A stretch of DNA of 57,849 bases from Hallella multisaccharivorax DSM 17128 (GCF_000218235.1 NZ_GL945017.1:1592923-1650771); one strand, 5' to 3'; counted from the first letter of the stretch, positions 7,779 through 17,378 are shown. Translations and numbers: made by a program. The notes: generated by a model from the sequence alone, not told the origin.

Positions 7779-10154
7779 CTAAAAGCGATTTATCTCATCA
7801 TCCGCTGAACCACTGCCGCTGTACCTATCCTTGAAGCTGTTGAAGTTATAGCTAATGGAGGCGATAAGGCAACGATTGAAGTTGTTTACCATTCTGTTTT
7901 GTACCACGAAATTTACTTTCTTCACATCATTCAATTTCGACCAATCAAACAAGTCCTCAGCTTTCAGTGTAATAGTCAGTTTCTTATTGAGCAGTTGTTT
8001 TTGAATCATCATATTGAAAGTAGCATGGCTATTTTGCTCATAGATGCCATGATGTCCTTTGATGTTCCAATAAAAATCAATACGGAAGAGCCAATCGCGT
8101 TTTAACTCCAACATGTTTTGAAGAGCCAACAGACCGTATGGATGATTATAATCCATTTGCTCCCCATTATATGTCAATAAAAAAAATGGCTTATAGACAC
8201 CTACAGTCAAAGTTGGATGCCAACAGCCGAAGACAGGTGAGACTATACATTGTGCACCTAATTGTTGGAAGTCCTTGGCATTGGTTGACATCCAAGAAAC
8301 GGTTCCTGATTTGCTAGAAATCGCCATAACTGTAGGATGGATATAGTCTTTGATATACTGATAGTCTAACTTGAAGTCGAAGATGCGATAATTCATACTA
8401 AGTTCCGTGTCATATACATATTGCGGCTTCAAGTAAATGTTGCCTTGCTCGTAGTGGTATTGGTTGTTGTAACTCACGCTGTTATTCAACTGTCGGAACG
8501 AAGGGCGATTCACCCTACTACTGAAATCGAGGTTCAAATCTACTTTGCCGAGAGAAGTGAAAAGCGAGAAAGAAGGCAATAAGTCCGAGTAATTTGTTTT
8601 ATTCTTTACTTCTCCTTGGTCGGTGTTGATGGCATGCACATACTCATAGCGAAGCCCAAGACCTCCTCTCCATTTCTCTGTTGAAAAGTGATAAGATACA
8701 GATCCTGCATACTTGGTTTCCTTGTTCTTGAATTGGTCGTCGGCAATCTTCCCTTCTACGTTCACGGAAGTTCCCCATGACGAGATTTTACTGAAATCCG
8801 TACCGAAGTCAAGTCCATGTTTTTCGTTTATGTTCCAAGCAAACACACCTTTGAATGCTACTGCACGATTTCTTTGGTCGTTTTGCATGTGTGTGATTTC
8901 CGAAGTTGCATCCGTTTTACTTGTCTCGGTTACTTGTTGCTGATGCTTCAATTGGGAATACACATAGTCAGCATCCAAATTAAGCTGCAACTTGTCTGAC
9001 AGCTTGCCGATGTAATAAACATTGACATTATGGAACCTTTCCTTTTCCGACTCATTGGTCTTGTTGTCCGTCGAAGTCAAAAGTTTGTTATTCTTATAAG
9101 TCACCATATAGTCGTATGGAGAATCAAGCAATTTGTAGTTGGAGATGGTCCCCATGTATTTGCCACCAATGGTGTGGTTCTTGCTGACAGCATAGTTCAT
9201 GCCCACACTGTAGTCACGGGAACGAGAACGGTCGGAGTATTCCGAAGCAGAAACCTCATGGAAAACGTCTTGCTCGTAATTGGTTTGGTCGATGTCATAG
9301 CGGATGTCGCTTCTCGCATTGTCATACTGATAGGCAAGAAAGAAATCCATTGCACCTCTGTGTATGTTGAGGTTGATGTCCTCATTATGAGACCAATTCT
9401 TGTGCCTTGAAAGTTCCGCACGGGCTATGCCTGAAAGCCCATCGAACTTATGGCGTATGGTATTGATGGCTATGACACTCCTTATGTCTGCGTCGTATTC
9501 TGCCCCAGGATTAGTGATAAGTTGGACAGACTTCACATTGGAAGAGGAGATCATCGAAAGTTCAGAAACGTTTGCCACCTTTCTGCCATCGATATAAATC
9601 ATAGGTTCACCCTTTCCGAACACCTCGTATTTACCATTAGTATAAAGCATTCCTGGAACGTACTTGATGACATCGGAAGCCTTGCCGATGTTTTGCAAGT
9701 TAGAGTTTTGAATGTTGAGCGTAAGTTTGCCGTTTTCTCTAGAAATGTATTTGTGATGTCCAACAATGGTGATATCGTTCAAAAGGTGGACATCTGCCGA
9801 CATACGAATGGTATCTATATTTTTTGCGGTTATAGACAATTCCATTGTTTTGTATCCGATGCAACTGATTTTAGCAACCAACGGAACGTGAGGACACGAA
9901 ATGGTAAATCGACCTTTTTCATCACTCACTCCACCAGTAATGAGAGAGAAGTCTATTTTTGACAGCAGTGAGATGGAGGCGAATGGCACAGGATTACGAT
10001 TATCATCAAGAATTAATCCTGTCAACGTATCTTCTGGACATTTTGTGATATTGTAAGCATGTGTGTCATTATTTGAAATGCATACATATTTGTCATACGT
10101 TGCAACATATCCTATGAAGCTTTGTATAATTAACGACAATAATATGAGTTTCAT
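7779..10154 (-). CDS. TonB-dependent receptor-like outer membrane protein
   Basis: The order is: hydrophobic N-terminal segment; a carboxypeptidase-regulatory-like beta domain (about residues 40-115: LTGLILDDNRNPVPFASISLL…GYKTMEL); a plug-like domain (about 120-220: NIGKASDVIKYVPGML…EPMIYIDGR); then a long barrel with many alternating strands, ending with an aromatic-rich tail (…RYSGSGSADDEINRF). The closest family is the outer-membrane beta-barrel subgroup of TonB receptors without a SusD partner. Substrate unknown; no SusD or regulator lies nearby. The signal region is unusual, with a second hydrophilic stretch before the CarbopepD domain. Confidence 0.85.
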   Translation of the reverse strand: MKLILLSLIIQSFIGYVATYDKYVCISNNDTHAYNITKCPEDTLTGLILDDNRNPVPFASISLLSKIDFSLITGGVSDEKGRFTISCPHVPLVAKISCIGYKTMELSITAKNIDTIRMSADVHLLNDITIVGHHKYISRENGKLTLNIQNSNLQNIGKASDVIKYVPGMLYTNGKYEVFGKGEPMIYIDGRKVANVSELSMISSSNVKSVQLITNPGAEYDADIRSVIAINTIRHKFDGLSGIARAELSRHKNWSHNEDINLNIHRGAMDFFLAYQYDNARSDIRYDIDQTNYEQDVFHEVSASEYSDRSRSRDYSVGMNYAVSKNHTIGGKYMGTISNYKLLDSPYDYMVTYKNNKLLTSTDNKTNESEKERFHNVNVYYIGKLSDKLQLNLDADYVYSQLKHQQQVTETSKTDATSEITHMQNDQRNRAVAFKGVFAWNINEKHGLDFGTDFSKISSWGTSVNVEGKIADDQFKNKETKYAGSVSYHFSTEKWRGGLGLRYEYVHAINTDQGEVKNKTNYSDLLPSFSLFTSLGKVDLNLDFSSRVNRPSFRQLNNSVSYNNQYHYEQGNIYLKPQYVYDTELSMNYRIFDFKLDYQYIKDYIHPTVMAISSKSGTVSWMSTNAKDFQQLGAQCIVSPVFGCWHPTLTVGVYKPFFLLTYNGEQMDYNHPYGLLALQNMLELKRDWLFRIDFYWNIKGHHGIYEQNSHATFNMMIQKQLLNKKLTITLKAEDLFDWSKLNDVKKVNFVVQNRMVNNFNRCLIASISYNFNSFKDRYSGSGSADDEINRF

Positions 10155-10414
10155 TCGAAAATGATTCTATTGTGAACACCCGATAAATCGGGCATTCGGA
10201 TTTAACTTATTTGATTTGACACAACAAGAGAATTAGCAGGCTGCATAATGCTGTCTGCGGCTATCGGAAGGCTTTTATGGTTTTAAAACGACCGGAAAAC
10301 AGGAAATTTCATTCGCGTGCTCTGAGCAACAATCTTTGCCTCTCAGTCGTTCAGGCCAGTTTCATTCTCGGGCTTGGTGTCCCAGTAAAAATCGGCCTTA
10401 GGATTCGTGCGCCT
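10155..10414. other. Upstream region of the TonB-receptor gene
   Basis: No gene is seen. Just before the receptor start there is a small perfect hairpin, CCCGAT-AAA-TCGGG type, near 10180-10195. The rest looks like old insertion-sequence margin leading into the IS110 fragment. Confidence 0.4.
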
Positions 10415-10620
10415 CTATGCGCTTTCCTTACCGGGAGAATCCTCTCCGGTGAGTTTCTTTATCTGCTCCTGATACGTGGTGCCGTCCTTGAGCATGTGAC
10501 AGATGACCTTGAGCATTTCCGCCGCGATTGCTACCAGCGCGCGTTTCTTTCCCCGTCCTGCAGCAAGCCTCTTAAAGCGTTCCGAGAAGTAGGTACCCTT
10601 TGTTCTTGTTGCACACTTCG
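10415..10620 (-). pseudogene. IS110-family transposase, C-terminal remnant
   Basis: Read on the minus strand, the frame gives GTYFSERFKRLAAGRGKKRALVAIA and CHMLKDGTTYQEQIK, the conserved C-terminal end of IS110/IS1111 transposases, finishing at a TAG at 10415-10417. No N-terminal part is attached. An IS110 N-terminal fragment lies 230 bases away but on the other strand, so it is a different copy or an inverted piece. Confidence 0.7.
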
Positions 10621-10845
10621 TTCTTCTGTTGTTTCGCCATAGTTGTAGAGGGTTGAGGTTACAATATCTGCAGCAAATTTACATAAAAACTGTGATTTAT
10701 AAGCCAGTACGAATAAAAAAACCGAAAATAAATTCCTGAACGGTTCCCCCTGTGATGGAAAAATGTCAAGGCCAGCATAGATTCCTTGTCCTAAACACGT
10801 GCTCGTGGCACAATTTATATTATATTGGAGAGGTATTTTAATCCT

Positions 10846-11410
10846 CAAAATGTAGGCTTATAAGAATCGTATGCGACCTTGACATGCGCAAAGATAGCAT
10901 TTATCTTTGTATTTTGAGCAGTACAGGCGAAATTATTAAGAAAATTTTTGGTGTTTTAACCTTCCAGCTACAAGAAATATGTGATTTGATGCGCACACAT
11001 CATGCCGAGGAGGTTGGCATGGAAAGCACAAGTGTCTATTGGATTCCCATATGGCGGATGCTGGAGCCGCATCTCAGGTTGAAGCTCAGCAACCCTTATT
11101 TCATCAAACAACTTCCCAGCCACAAGAGTGATGTCAAGGATACTCTGTAGATAGCGGAATGCATGATGAAGGAACTTGTCCGTGGTAGTTTCGTCCCGCC
11201 GAAACGCATCCAGCAGCTGCGCGCCAGTATGACAGGCGCAGCTGCGATCTTGACGATGAGATCGTACGCAAACTAGCCAAGCTCGATGCCGTCGTACAGC
11301 GGTGCAACATCCGGTTGAGTAACTACGTTCCAACACGGACAGCAAAGGTTACAAGTCCGTCATAGACAAAATCTGTGAATTTGAAAGCGTAACCGACCCC
11401 CAAAAATATC
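10846..11410 (+). pseudogene. IS110-family transposase, N-terminal remnant
   Basis: The frame shows the DEDD start DLDMRKDSIYLCILSSTGEI, then GMESTSVYWIPIWRMLEPH and NPYFIKQLPSHKSDVKD. A TAG at 11148-11150 replaces the conserved Trp of the …WIAE block. The frame continues to AECMMKELVRGSFVPPKRIQQLR and is then shifted by a two-base insertion in GCGCGCC, after which YDRRSCDLDDEIVRKLAKLD follows. The C-terminal domain is absent. It is a dead fragment. Confidence 0.75.
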
Positions 11411-11715
11411 AACTTAACATTGACAAGATGAGTCAAATACAGGCGACAGCTACCCCCAGGTAAATGCTCCTGTTGCAGAAGTCTTCCCTATGACAAATCG
11501 TGCCAATGATGGCAGTAATGTTGAAAATTTTTAAGTCTTGCTGCCAAAATCAGCCAAATTCGACACACCCGAAACAACTGTGCGATCCGGCATACATATT
11601 GTATGAATACAAATGAAGTTCGGAAGTCGGACGAGGGACGACGAAAGGAATCCTAAGGACGATGGACGTACAGAAAGTAAATATTTAATTAAAATATAAT
11701 CAGGAGGTTTGCATT
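11411..11715. other. Region upstream of hsp20
   Basis: No gene is recognised between the IS110 wreck and hsp20. The last 60 bases are AT-rich and end in a strong ribosome-binding site (AGGAGGTTTGC) before the ATG. No CIRCE-like inverted repeat is seen. Confidence 0.4.
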
Positions 11716-12144
11716 ATGTTGTATCCAGTTTTAAGAGACATGAACAATTGGTTGAGCAATGATTTCGACGATATGTTCAACACAAGTTGGATGCCGCGTA
11801 TGAATGTCACGGCACCTGCTATCAATGTCAAGGAAACAGAAAAGAGCTACGAGGTAGAGGTTGCTGCTCCGGGCACCACCAAGGATGACTTCAAGGTGAA
11901 CGTCGACAAGGACGGTTGCCTCACCATCAGGATGGAGCACAAGAGTGACAAGAAGGATGAGAACAAAAAGGAGCACTACCTGCGCCGTGAGTTCTCATAC
12001 AGCAACTACGAGCAGGCTCTCACGCTACCCGACGATGTTGAGAAAGACAAAATCGAAGCAAAGGTTGATAATGGTGTGCTTCATGTAACGCTTCCTCGCA
12101 CTGCCAAGGTGGAGAAAGAGACCAAACGTATTGAAGTGGTGTGA
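11716..12144 (+). CDS. Hsp20/alpha-crystallin small heat-shock protein
   Basis: Small heat-shock proteins hold unfolding proteins in a refoldable state in the cytoplasm. The 142-residue protein has a short N-terminal arm (WLSNDFDDMF), an alpha-crystallin domain from about residue 34 (APAINVKETEKSYEVEVAAPG…) and the end motif NGVLHVTLPR. The start is supported by AGGAGG eight bases upstream, unusual in a genome where such sites are rare. A terminator follows at 12240. It is flanked on both sides by IS wreckage, but is itself intact. Confidence 0.95.
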   Translation: MLYPVLRDMNNWLSNDFDDMFNTSWMPRMNVTAPAINVKETEKSYEVEVAAPGTTKDDFKVNVDKDGCLTIRMEHKSDKKDENKKEHYLRREFSYSNYEQALTLPDDVEKDKIEAKVDNGVLHVTLPRTAKVEKETKRIEVV

Positions 12145-12239
12145 CCGCCTTGCGGTTGGCTCAGTGATATTCGGGGGCTGTTCTCATCAGGAGGGCAGTC
12201 CTCTTTTTGCTATTGTCGATTCAATATAAATCTCCTATG

Positions 12240-12278
12240 CCGGTGTGGTCATTGTCATGATGACTGCGCCGGTTTTTT
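12240..12278 (+). terminator. Rho-independent terminator after hsp20
   Basis: The stem starts CCGG and ends CCGG, with about nine pairs of thirteen formed around a TGTC loop, and is followed directly by six T residues. Confidence 0.65.
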
Positions 12279-12312
12279 GTTTGTATGCGAAGGAAATGGA
12301 AAATAATTCATC

Positions 12313-13961
12313 ATGCACCACAATTTGGAACAACTTATGTTCATCTTTCCTCTAAAGAAAAAGGCACATTCCCTCCATGAGGCCATAGATGCCAGAAATG
12401 CTAATCTGACAAAAGCTGAGAATATAAACAAAGGCCTTTCAAAGATTATCAGCAATAAGTCTGAGAAACGGCAGCTGAAGCCATCTGAAGAGGACAGAAA
12501 GACGCTGGAGGCTGCCCGTGCTGCTGCAACTAAGGCACGCGGCAACAACAGGGCTAAGAGAGACACACACCCAGAGAACGCAGCACACACAAGGATATCT
12601 ATGATGTCACACCCGATGATCCGGACCTCAATGTTACTTTGGCCAAACTGACAGGAGGCGCAGATCAGAACGGCAACCAAATGCATATCTTGAGAGCAAG
12701 AGATACCGTTATCATAGAAGATTTATGGAAATGGTCCTCTATCGTGCTCCCCTGTACAAGCAGAAAAAACATATGTATCGTGGAAAGGCTCCCGGGACTC
12801 TGTTTCTCAATTCTTCATATGAGTCTTCTGCAATATCCTTCCTTATGCGGATGCGTTTCGGCTATGGCATGACGGTATAGAGAGCATCTGCTGCATGCTG
12901 CGGGAAGATGGTTTCAATATGAACAGGAAGACAGCAGACGGACTGTTCAGGAAGACTGTCAGAATACCGGAGAGTCTCTATAAGGCTCTCCGAATCGCCG
13001 TTCGTCAGTCCGATTATCTCAATATAGACGGGACATATCATAGGATATTGTCTGAGAAGAAAACAGATATGAAAGACGAAAACTCTGACAAGGAGGCCTC
13101 AGGCGAGGACCTTGCTAATAGGAAGGATATGGATAAGAATGATTCAGCTCAGGAAACAGGTATGAATGACGCTTCCGCTGTGCGGGGATCAAGAAAGGGC
13201 CACCTGTGACTTGCTGCCAGCTCAGCTTTGAGACTGTCTTATTTTATCTATGAGGGCGGATCGAGGCCAGAGAAGATCATCCTTGACGAACTGCCGACTA
13301 TCATGGATATGTACAGTCTGACGGCTACTCCGCATACAAGAAGACGGAGACTGACGAGTACAGGGATATATTCTGAATAGCCTGTCTGCAGCATATAAAG
13401 AGGAAGTTCAATGACTGCGGTGAAAAGAACAAGGCAGCAAGAAGCATAGGAAATCCACTCAACAAGTTCTACAGAAAAGAGCACTTGCATAAGAATGACA
13501 GAAACTGGACTGTTGAGGACAATCTCAGATGGAGACAGGAATACGCTCCACCGATACTCAGAGAAATAAGAGAGAAGCTTGATCGTTTTCTTTCCCTTCC
13601 CGATGAAGTGCTTCCGCCAAAAGACGATTTTTATAAAGCCGTACATTATCTGGATAGCGAATGGAAAGCCATGGAAGGCATTTTCACTCGTGGAGACACT
13701 GCCCTGGACAACAATCTCTGTGAGCAGCAGAACAGGTATGTCTCAAAGTCAAGGCGCAACTCCCTGTTCTTTATTATTACTAACGAGAGTGCAGAGCGGG
13801 AAGCTATGTTCTACTCGCTTACCTTGTCATGCCTGTTAAACGGCATTGATACCTCCGAGTATTTTGCTGACGTTATAGACAAAGTTGCCCGCATGAAACC
13901 GAAAACACCAATAGAACAATACAGAGATCTATTGCCTGACAAGTGGAAGAAGAAAAGTTAG
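12313..13961 (+). pseudogene. IS66-family transposase (tnpC), heavily broken
   Basis: IS66 TnpC pieces occur in order but in several frames: the charged N-terminal coil; the GFNMNRKTADGL HTH-side block with YLNIDGTYHRIL (about 12909-13050, near the first catalytic Asp); and an intact C-terminal stretch at 13485-13961 with GDTALDNNLCEQQNRYVSKSR and the IS66 C-terminal tail (AMFYSLTLSCLLNGID). Several indels separate them. No tnpA or tnpB is present. This is an old remnant, more decayed than the IS1595 or IS30 copies. Confidence 0.8.
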
Positions 13962-13967
13962 ATAGTA

Positions 13968-13992
13968 AGCCCATGGTTAATAGCCACGGGCT
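13968..13992 (+). terminator. Terminator-like hairpin after the IS66 remnant
   Basis: AGCCCATGG and CCACGGGCT pair with one mismatch around a seven-base loop; TTATCTTTTTT follows. Confidence 0.65.
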
Positions 13993-14009
13993 TTATCTTT
14001 TTTAGGCCT

Positions 14010-14609
14010 ACGCATACGCGGAGACGCTACACTTTGGTACAATTTTCAGCTTCCGGATTTTCTATACCGTATGTGTAACCACAATCAGACCATGTAGTGA
14101 CTATTTAGGTGGTCAGAAAGGGTCCTGAGTTTTTAAAGAAAAGAGTTCCGTAACTTGTTGGAATTACGGGACCTAACTTAATTCGTGAAATGAATTACTT
14201 GTTTTGTAAATTCCTTTCAGCGGAGAGAGAGGAACCCCCACCTTTTCCGCTAAAATCTTGTATTTCAATTGCTTATAAAGTCAAGGAATTGAGTTGTACC
14301 GTATCTGTACCGTTTTTTAGACCATCTACAGACCCTCTACAGACCATTTCCTAACCCTGCATGACTTGAAAAACACACCCGAAGGCAGTAATCAAGCCGA
14401 AATTTAAAGATCTCTTTTATTTGGGTTCAAAGTTAGCAAAAAATGAACTAACCACCAAATATTTGAGAGACAATTTTTTATCTTGCGTTTTGGTACATAA
14501 GCAGTGCAGGGTGCGAGGTCATATTTATAATAGACCTTGCACCCTGCACTGCTCATGTACCATGGCAAGCGCTGGCTTTGGCCTTCTGCACGCTGTTTGA
14601 TGGTTTACC
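14010..14609. other. Gene-free region with hairpins and a tRNA-like scar
   Basis: No gene is seen. The region holds a 9-bp hairpin (14145-14172), a stretch at 14218-14251 that, read on the minus strand, resembles the 3' end of a serine tRNA lacking its T-loop, two direct repeats of CTACAGACC near 14325-14343, and a large 29-bp inverted repeat at 14492-14561. This mix suits the border of an integrated element, but no integrase is present. Confidence 0.35.
14492..14561. repeat. 29-bp near-perfect inverted repeat (large hairpin)
   Basis: The arms 14492-14520 and 14533-14561 match at 27 of 29 positions around a 12-base AT-only loop. It lies 49 bases beyond the stop of the AbiEii toxin gene. Neither strand shows the T run of a normal terminator. 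Confidence 0.85.
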
Positions 14610-15611
14610 TTATATGCTATGGTATCTGCCTTCAAGTTCAACCATTCGCTCAAGTAATTTATCGAAAGGAAGTGAATTGCTATAGATCATGGAGAGCTGC
14701 ATAGCTTCGTAATCTTTCTTCCATACGTCAAGATATTCTTTTTGTGGAGTCAGCTTTATTCTTTTTCGAATGTCTGGGGTATAATCAACGCCGTGAATGC
14801 TGGTGAAAACCTCTCGATGATGTGCGATAGTATTCCACAACTCATCATCATTAATGCCATTAATGGCAAATTGCTCGTCCATCATTTTCTCAAGGTCATA
14901 CAGGTGACGTGATTTTCTGTCTGCGACATGTGCTCTTTCCGTTGTGAACATCTCGTGAAGCAAAAATGCTTTTTCAAGGAACGTCTTTTCAGCCTTTGCT
15001 GTCCGAATATCTGTATCTACCACGTCAGTGTTTACCTGAGGGAAAGAAGAAGTCACAAGACTGGATACTCTTGCAATCTCTGTTGGCTCAAAAAGAGAAC
15101 GGGAGCCGATTTCCAACATCACCTCCGGATTTAGGTAAGATGGCTCACCGAAGAGTGCATTGTATCTAATATGAATCTTTCGTGGCTCGGGATAAGTATT
15201 GTCACCTTCACCGTCAGGTTCAGGTTCCACGGTAAGATATTGCTCCAGACCGTATTCTTTCAGTCTGTCCTCAAGCTGACTTGCGAATTCATCTCTGACG
15301 AACAGAGACGACTGTTTCCTCAACTTCTTGGTTTGTCTCTTGGTCAGATCGCCGGTTAATCCAAAGAAATTTCTGTCTATCGCGAGGTCAATGTCCTCAG
15401 ACATCCGATCGATGAGGTTATAAACCTTGCTCAAAGAGGTGCCACCCTTGAAGACTAGCTTATCCGCAAAAGGCAACGTGAATACTACTTTGAGTATGGT
15501 GGAAACCCATAGGTCTTTTTCAATTGCTTGGACAGGCAGTCCTATCTTGTTGGCTGTCTGCGTGATAACCATCTTCTTTTGGTCATCACGTAAATCGAAA
15601 TAACTATTCAT
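14610..15611 (-). CDS. AbiEii-type nucleotidyltransferase toxin
   Basis: AbiEii toxins are nucleotidyltransferases of the Pol-beta fold; known relatives use GTP or modify tRNA and halt growth, protecting populations from phage. The nucleotidyltransferase motifs are KGGTSLSK (residues 55-62) and SEDIDLAI (71-78, the catalytic DxD). The 333-residue length and the C-terminal KDYEAMQLSMIYSNSLPFDKLLERM fit the family. The gene overlaps the antitoxin gene by eight bases, which argues for coupled translation in the usual antitoxin-first order. Confidence 0.9.
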   Translation of the reverse strand: MNSYFDLRDDQKKMVITQTANKIGLPVQAIEKDLWVSTILKVVFTLPFADKLVFKGGTSLSKVYNLIDRMSEDIDLAIDRNFFGLTGDLTKRQTKKLRKQSSLFVRDEFASQLEDRLKEYGLEQYLTVEPEPDGEGDNTYPEPRKIHIRYNALFGEPSYLNPEVMLEIGSRSLFEPTEIARVSSLVTSSFPQVNTDVVDTDIRTAKAEKTFLEKAFLLHEMFTTERAHVADRKSRHLYDLEKMMDEQFAINGINDDELWNTIAHHREVFTSIHGVDYTPDIRKRIKLTPQKEYLDVWKKDYEAMQLSMIYSNSLPFDKLLERMVELEGRYHSI

Positions 15612-16212
15612 AAAAGCTCTTTATTATTTTTCTAATCCATGCCGGCATCAGCTTATAATCCGCCTCAATGGACTTCTCGTTAATGGTTGTGAATACATGT
15701 TTCAGTGTTTTCAGATGCTCTTCATTGACACTGTTTTGACCTATCTCCTTCAATGCGAATGTTGCCAGCTGAGCTGTCTTGTTCGTGAAAGCAAGGTTTT
15801 TGGGAACAGTATGCTTAAACGTTATTGTTCTATGGTTGCCGAGCCTTATCTTCCTTGGCGAGCCGTCTGTTAGGAATACCACGTTCATGGGTACCTGGGT
15901 AGACAGCCCGAGAAGGTTCATGGCATAAGCACCGGTCGGCGCAATGTGTGCTCTGTCTCTCTTTGCGACCTGCAAAGCAACGTCTTCGACAGACGGATAT
16001 AATACGCCCAGTCCAAGTTCCTTGTCTATCTTCGGATATAAATAGATGCCATTAGCCAACCTTATTATGAAAGAGTCATTGGTCAACCGCTCCAAAGACT
16101 TGGAGACAGACTTGATGTCACCATAGGCCGTAAAGCTGCTCGGAAAGAAGATAGAACCCCTTCCGCACTTCTTCATGCTACTAACAATCTGTTTACCAAT
16201 GTTTTCTTGCAT
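15604..16212 (-). CDS. AbiEi-like antitoxin (DUF6088 type)
   Basis: The 202-residue protein has an N-terminal winged-helix region (about 1-75: GSIFFPSSFTAYGDIKSVSKSLERLTNDSFIIRLANGIYLYP, summarised by the SVSKSLERL helix). A domain with ALQVAKRDRAHIAPTGAYA and the conserved VVFLTDG-PRKIRLG follows. AbiEi proteins repress their own operon and neutralise AbiEii without stable binding (type IV). An inverted repeat over the promoter upstream (16229-16259) fits self-repression. Confidence 0.85.
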   Translation of the reverse strand: MQENIGKQIVSSMKKCGRGSIFFPSSFTAYGDIKSVSKSLERLTNDSFIIRLANGIYLYPKIDKELGLGVLYPSVEDVALQVAKRDRAHIAPTGAYAMNLLGLSTQVPMNVVFLTDGSPRKIRLGNHRTITFKHTVPKNLAFTNKTAQLATFALKEIGQNSVNEEHLKTLKHVFTTINEKSIEADYKLMPAWIRKIIKSFYE

Positions 16213-16228
16213 ATTTTCCCTATTTATT

Positions 16229-16259
16229 TTGTCGCAAATTTACGATATATTTTCGACAA
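16229..16259 (-). promoter_or_regulatory. AbiE promoter with inverted-repeat operator
   Basis: TTGTCGCAAAT (16229-16239) and its inverted partner at 16249-16259 match at 10 of 11 positions. Read on the minus strand, a TAAATTTG -7 box (16235-16242) overlaps the proximal arm and a TTG lies in the distal arm. The operon starts 23 bases downstream. Known AbiEi proteins bind inverted repeats in their own promoters, so this is the expected operator. Confidence 0.65.
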
Positions 16260-16629
16260 TAGCAAATATCATATTAGTTTTTTCACAATAACTTTTGAAT
16301 ATCAATTGTATTCGGTAGCCTTCAGAAGATAAGCCTCTTGAAATAACAGAGGAAATAAGGAAAAATGTGCTTAGCGTGATATACGGTGTCAACCATCAAA
16401 TCTCTAACTAAACAGATATAGCCACATAACACAAAAGAATTTACCAAGCAAAGGAATCATCAGTCCATATAAGGCCTCTTTCGTCAAATACACAGTCTTG
16501 TGACTACTTATCAGCGTCTTGATAATCCTACATCGTTATACTTTGGGAAATTTCTGACTAACCCCACATGATCGTCTACCATTATGTAGGAAAATCTTAT
16601 TTTGTTATCCGACTTACAAGTAGAGAAAC

Positions 16630-16751
16630 TGCATTGCAATGCATTTTTTTAATCGACACTAAGCAATCATTTTCTTCTGTCTCACAATATGTTATCGTTG
16701 GATTGTTAATTGCGTCTGCATTGCAGTGCATATTAAGAGACATTGCAGTGT
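16630..16751. promoter_or_regulatory. Three palindromic sites upstream of the HTH gene
   Basis: TGCATTGCAATGCA at 16630-16643 is a perfect palindrome. TGCATTGCAGTGCA at 16717-16730 and ACATTGCAGTGT at 16740-16751 are near copies. The last two are centred 22 bases apart, about two helix turns. They precede the HTH gene at 16788, which is a likely binder. Confidence 0.6.
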
Positions 16752-16787
16752 ATACGAGTTTGGGGAAATATATCCGATTTTTGCAAA

Positions 16788-17378
16788 ATGGAAGAAAAGA
16801 TTACTTCAAAACAAGAGGTTGCCAAAACGCAACAAAAGAAAGCTAAGCCACTAAAGGAAGCTGAAAATACAAAACGGGAAGTTATTGTACCGTGGATGAA
16901 AGATGTAGTCTTTTGTACACCGGAAGGATTTCTCCCCTCAGGTGAGGATGTGGTAAAGGCCCTGTCTGATAGAAGTGGTATAGACGAAAGGCAGATCCGC
17001 AAAATCTTGAATGGAAATGTGGATTTCAAAATAAGTTCCCTGAATCGTATTGCTGAAGGCCTTGACCTCGTATACTTCCTCGTGCCCGTCGTTAAATCGT
17101 CTGGTCTCAGAAGAAAAATTGCTTACTTTGGCAAAATGGTCGGTCACATATGGCAGATACCCAGTAAAAAGACTGCCACTGCAATGCCCTATCTTTTCAG
17201 AGAGTTTTCTGCAATAAAAGATGTTTCAACAGAAGTATTCACCACAATCTATGAACTCATACAGGTCGCTTCAGGCGCAATCAAAGGTGGAGGTAAAGAC
17301 GCAAATCTCATTGAGATATTGAAGAAATGTATCGATGAGATAGCAAACCTTGTGCATGAAGAAGCGGACGATAGCTAA
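16788..17378 (+). CDS. XRE-like HTH protein, function unknown
   Basis: The 196-residue protein has a lysine-rich N-terminal tail, a helix-turn-helix at about residues 52-98 (GEDVVKALSDRSGIDERQI…ISSLNRIAEGLDLVY), and a C-terminal helical part rich in hydrophobic residues (VFTTIYELIQVASGAIKGGG) that I do not recognise. The start at 16788 is preferred because it follows the palindromes; frames further up have no ATG. It lies between the AbiE operon (divergent) and an ISL3 insertion. Confidence 0.65.
   Translation: MEEKITSKQEVAKTQQKKAKPLKEAENTKREVIVPWMKDVVFCTPEGFLPSGEDVVKALSDRSGIDERQIRKILNGNVDFKISSLNRIAEGLDLVYFLVPVVKSSGLRRKIAYFGKMVGHIWQIPSKKTATAMPYLFREFSAIKDVSTEVFTTIYELIQVASGAIKGGGKDANLIEILKKCIDEIANLVHEEADDS

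Noticed and set aside
10531..10848. 105-codon minus-strand frame near 10.7 kb
   Set aside because: It mixes intergenic sequence with the IS110 remnant in the wrong frame; the C-terminal IS110 motif is read in another frame.
14218..14251. A complete tRNA gene
   Set aside because: Only a 3'-end-like stretch is present, without T-loop, anticodon arm or D arm. It is kept only as a possible attachment scar.
16568..16846. 92-codon plus-strand frame over the palindromic sites
   Set aside because: It runs through the operator palindromes and into the HTH gene in another frame; composition is not protein-like.
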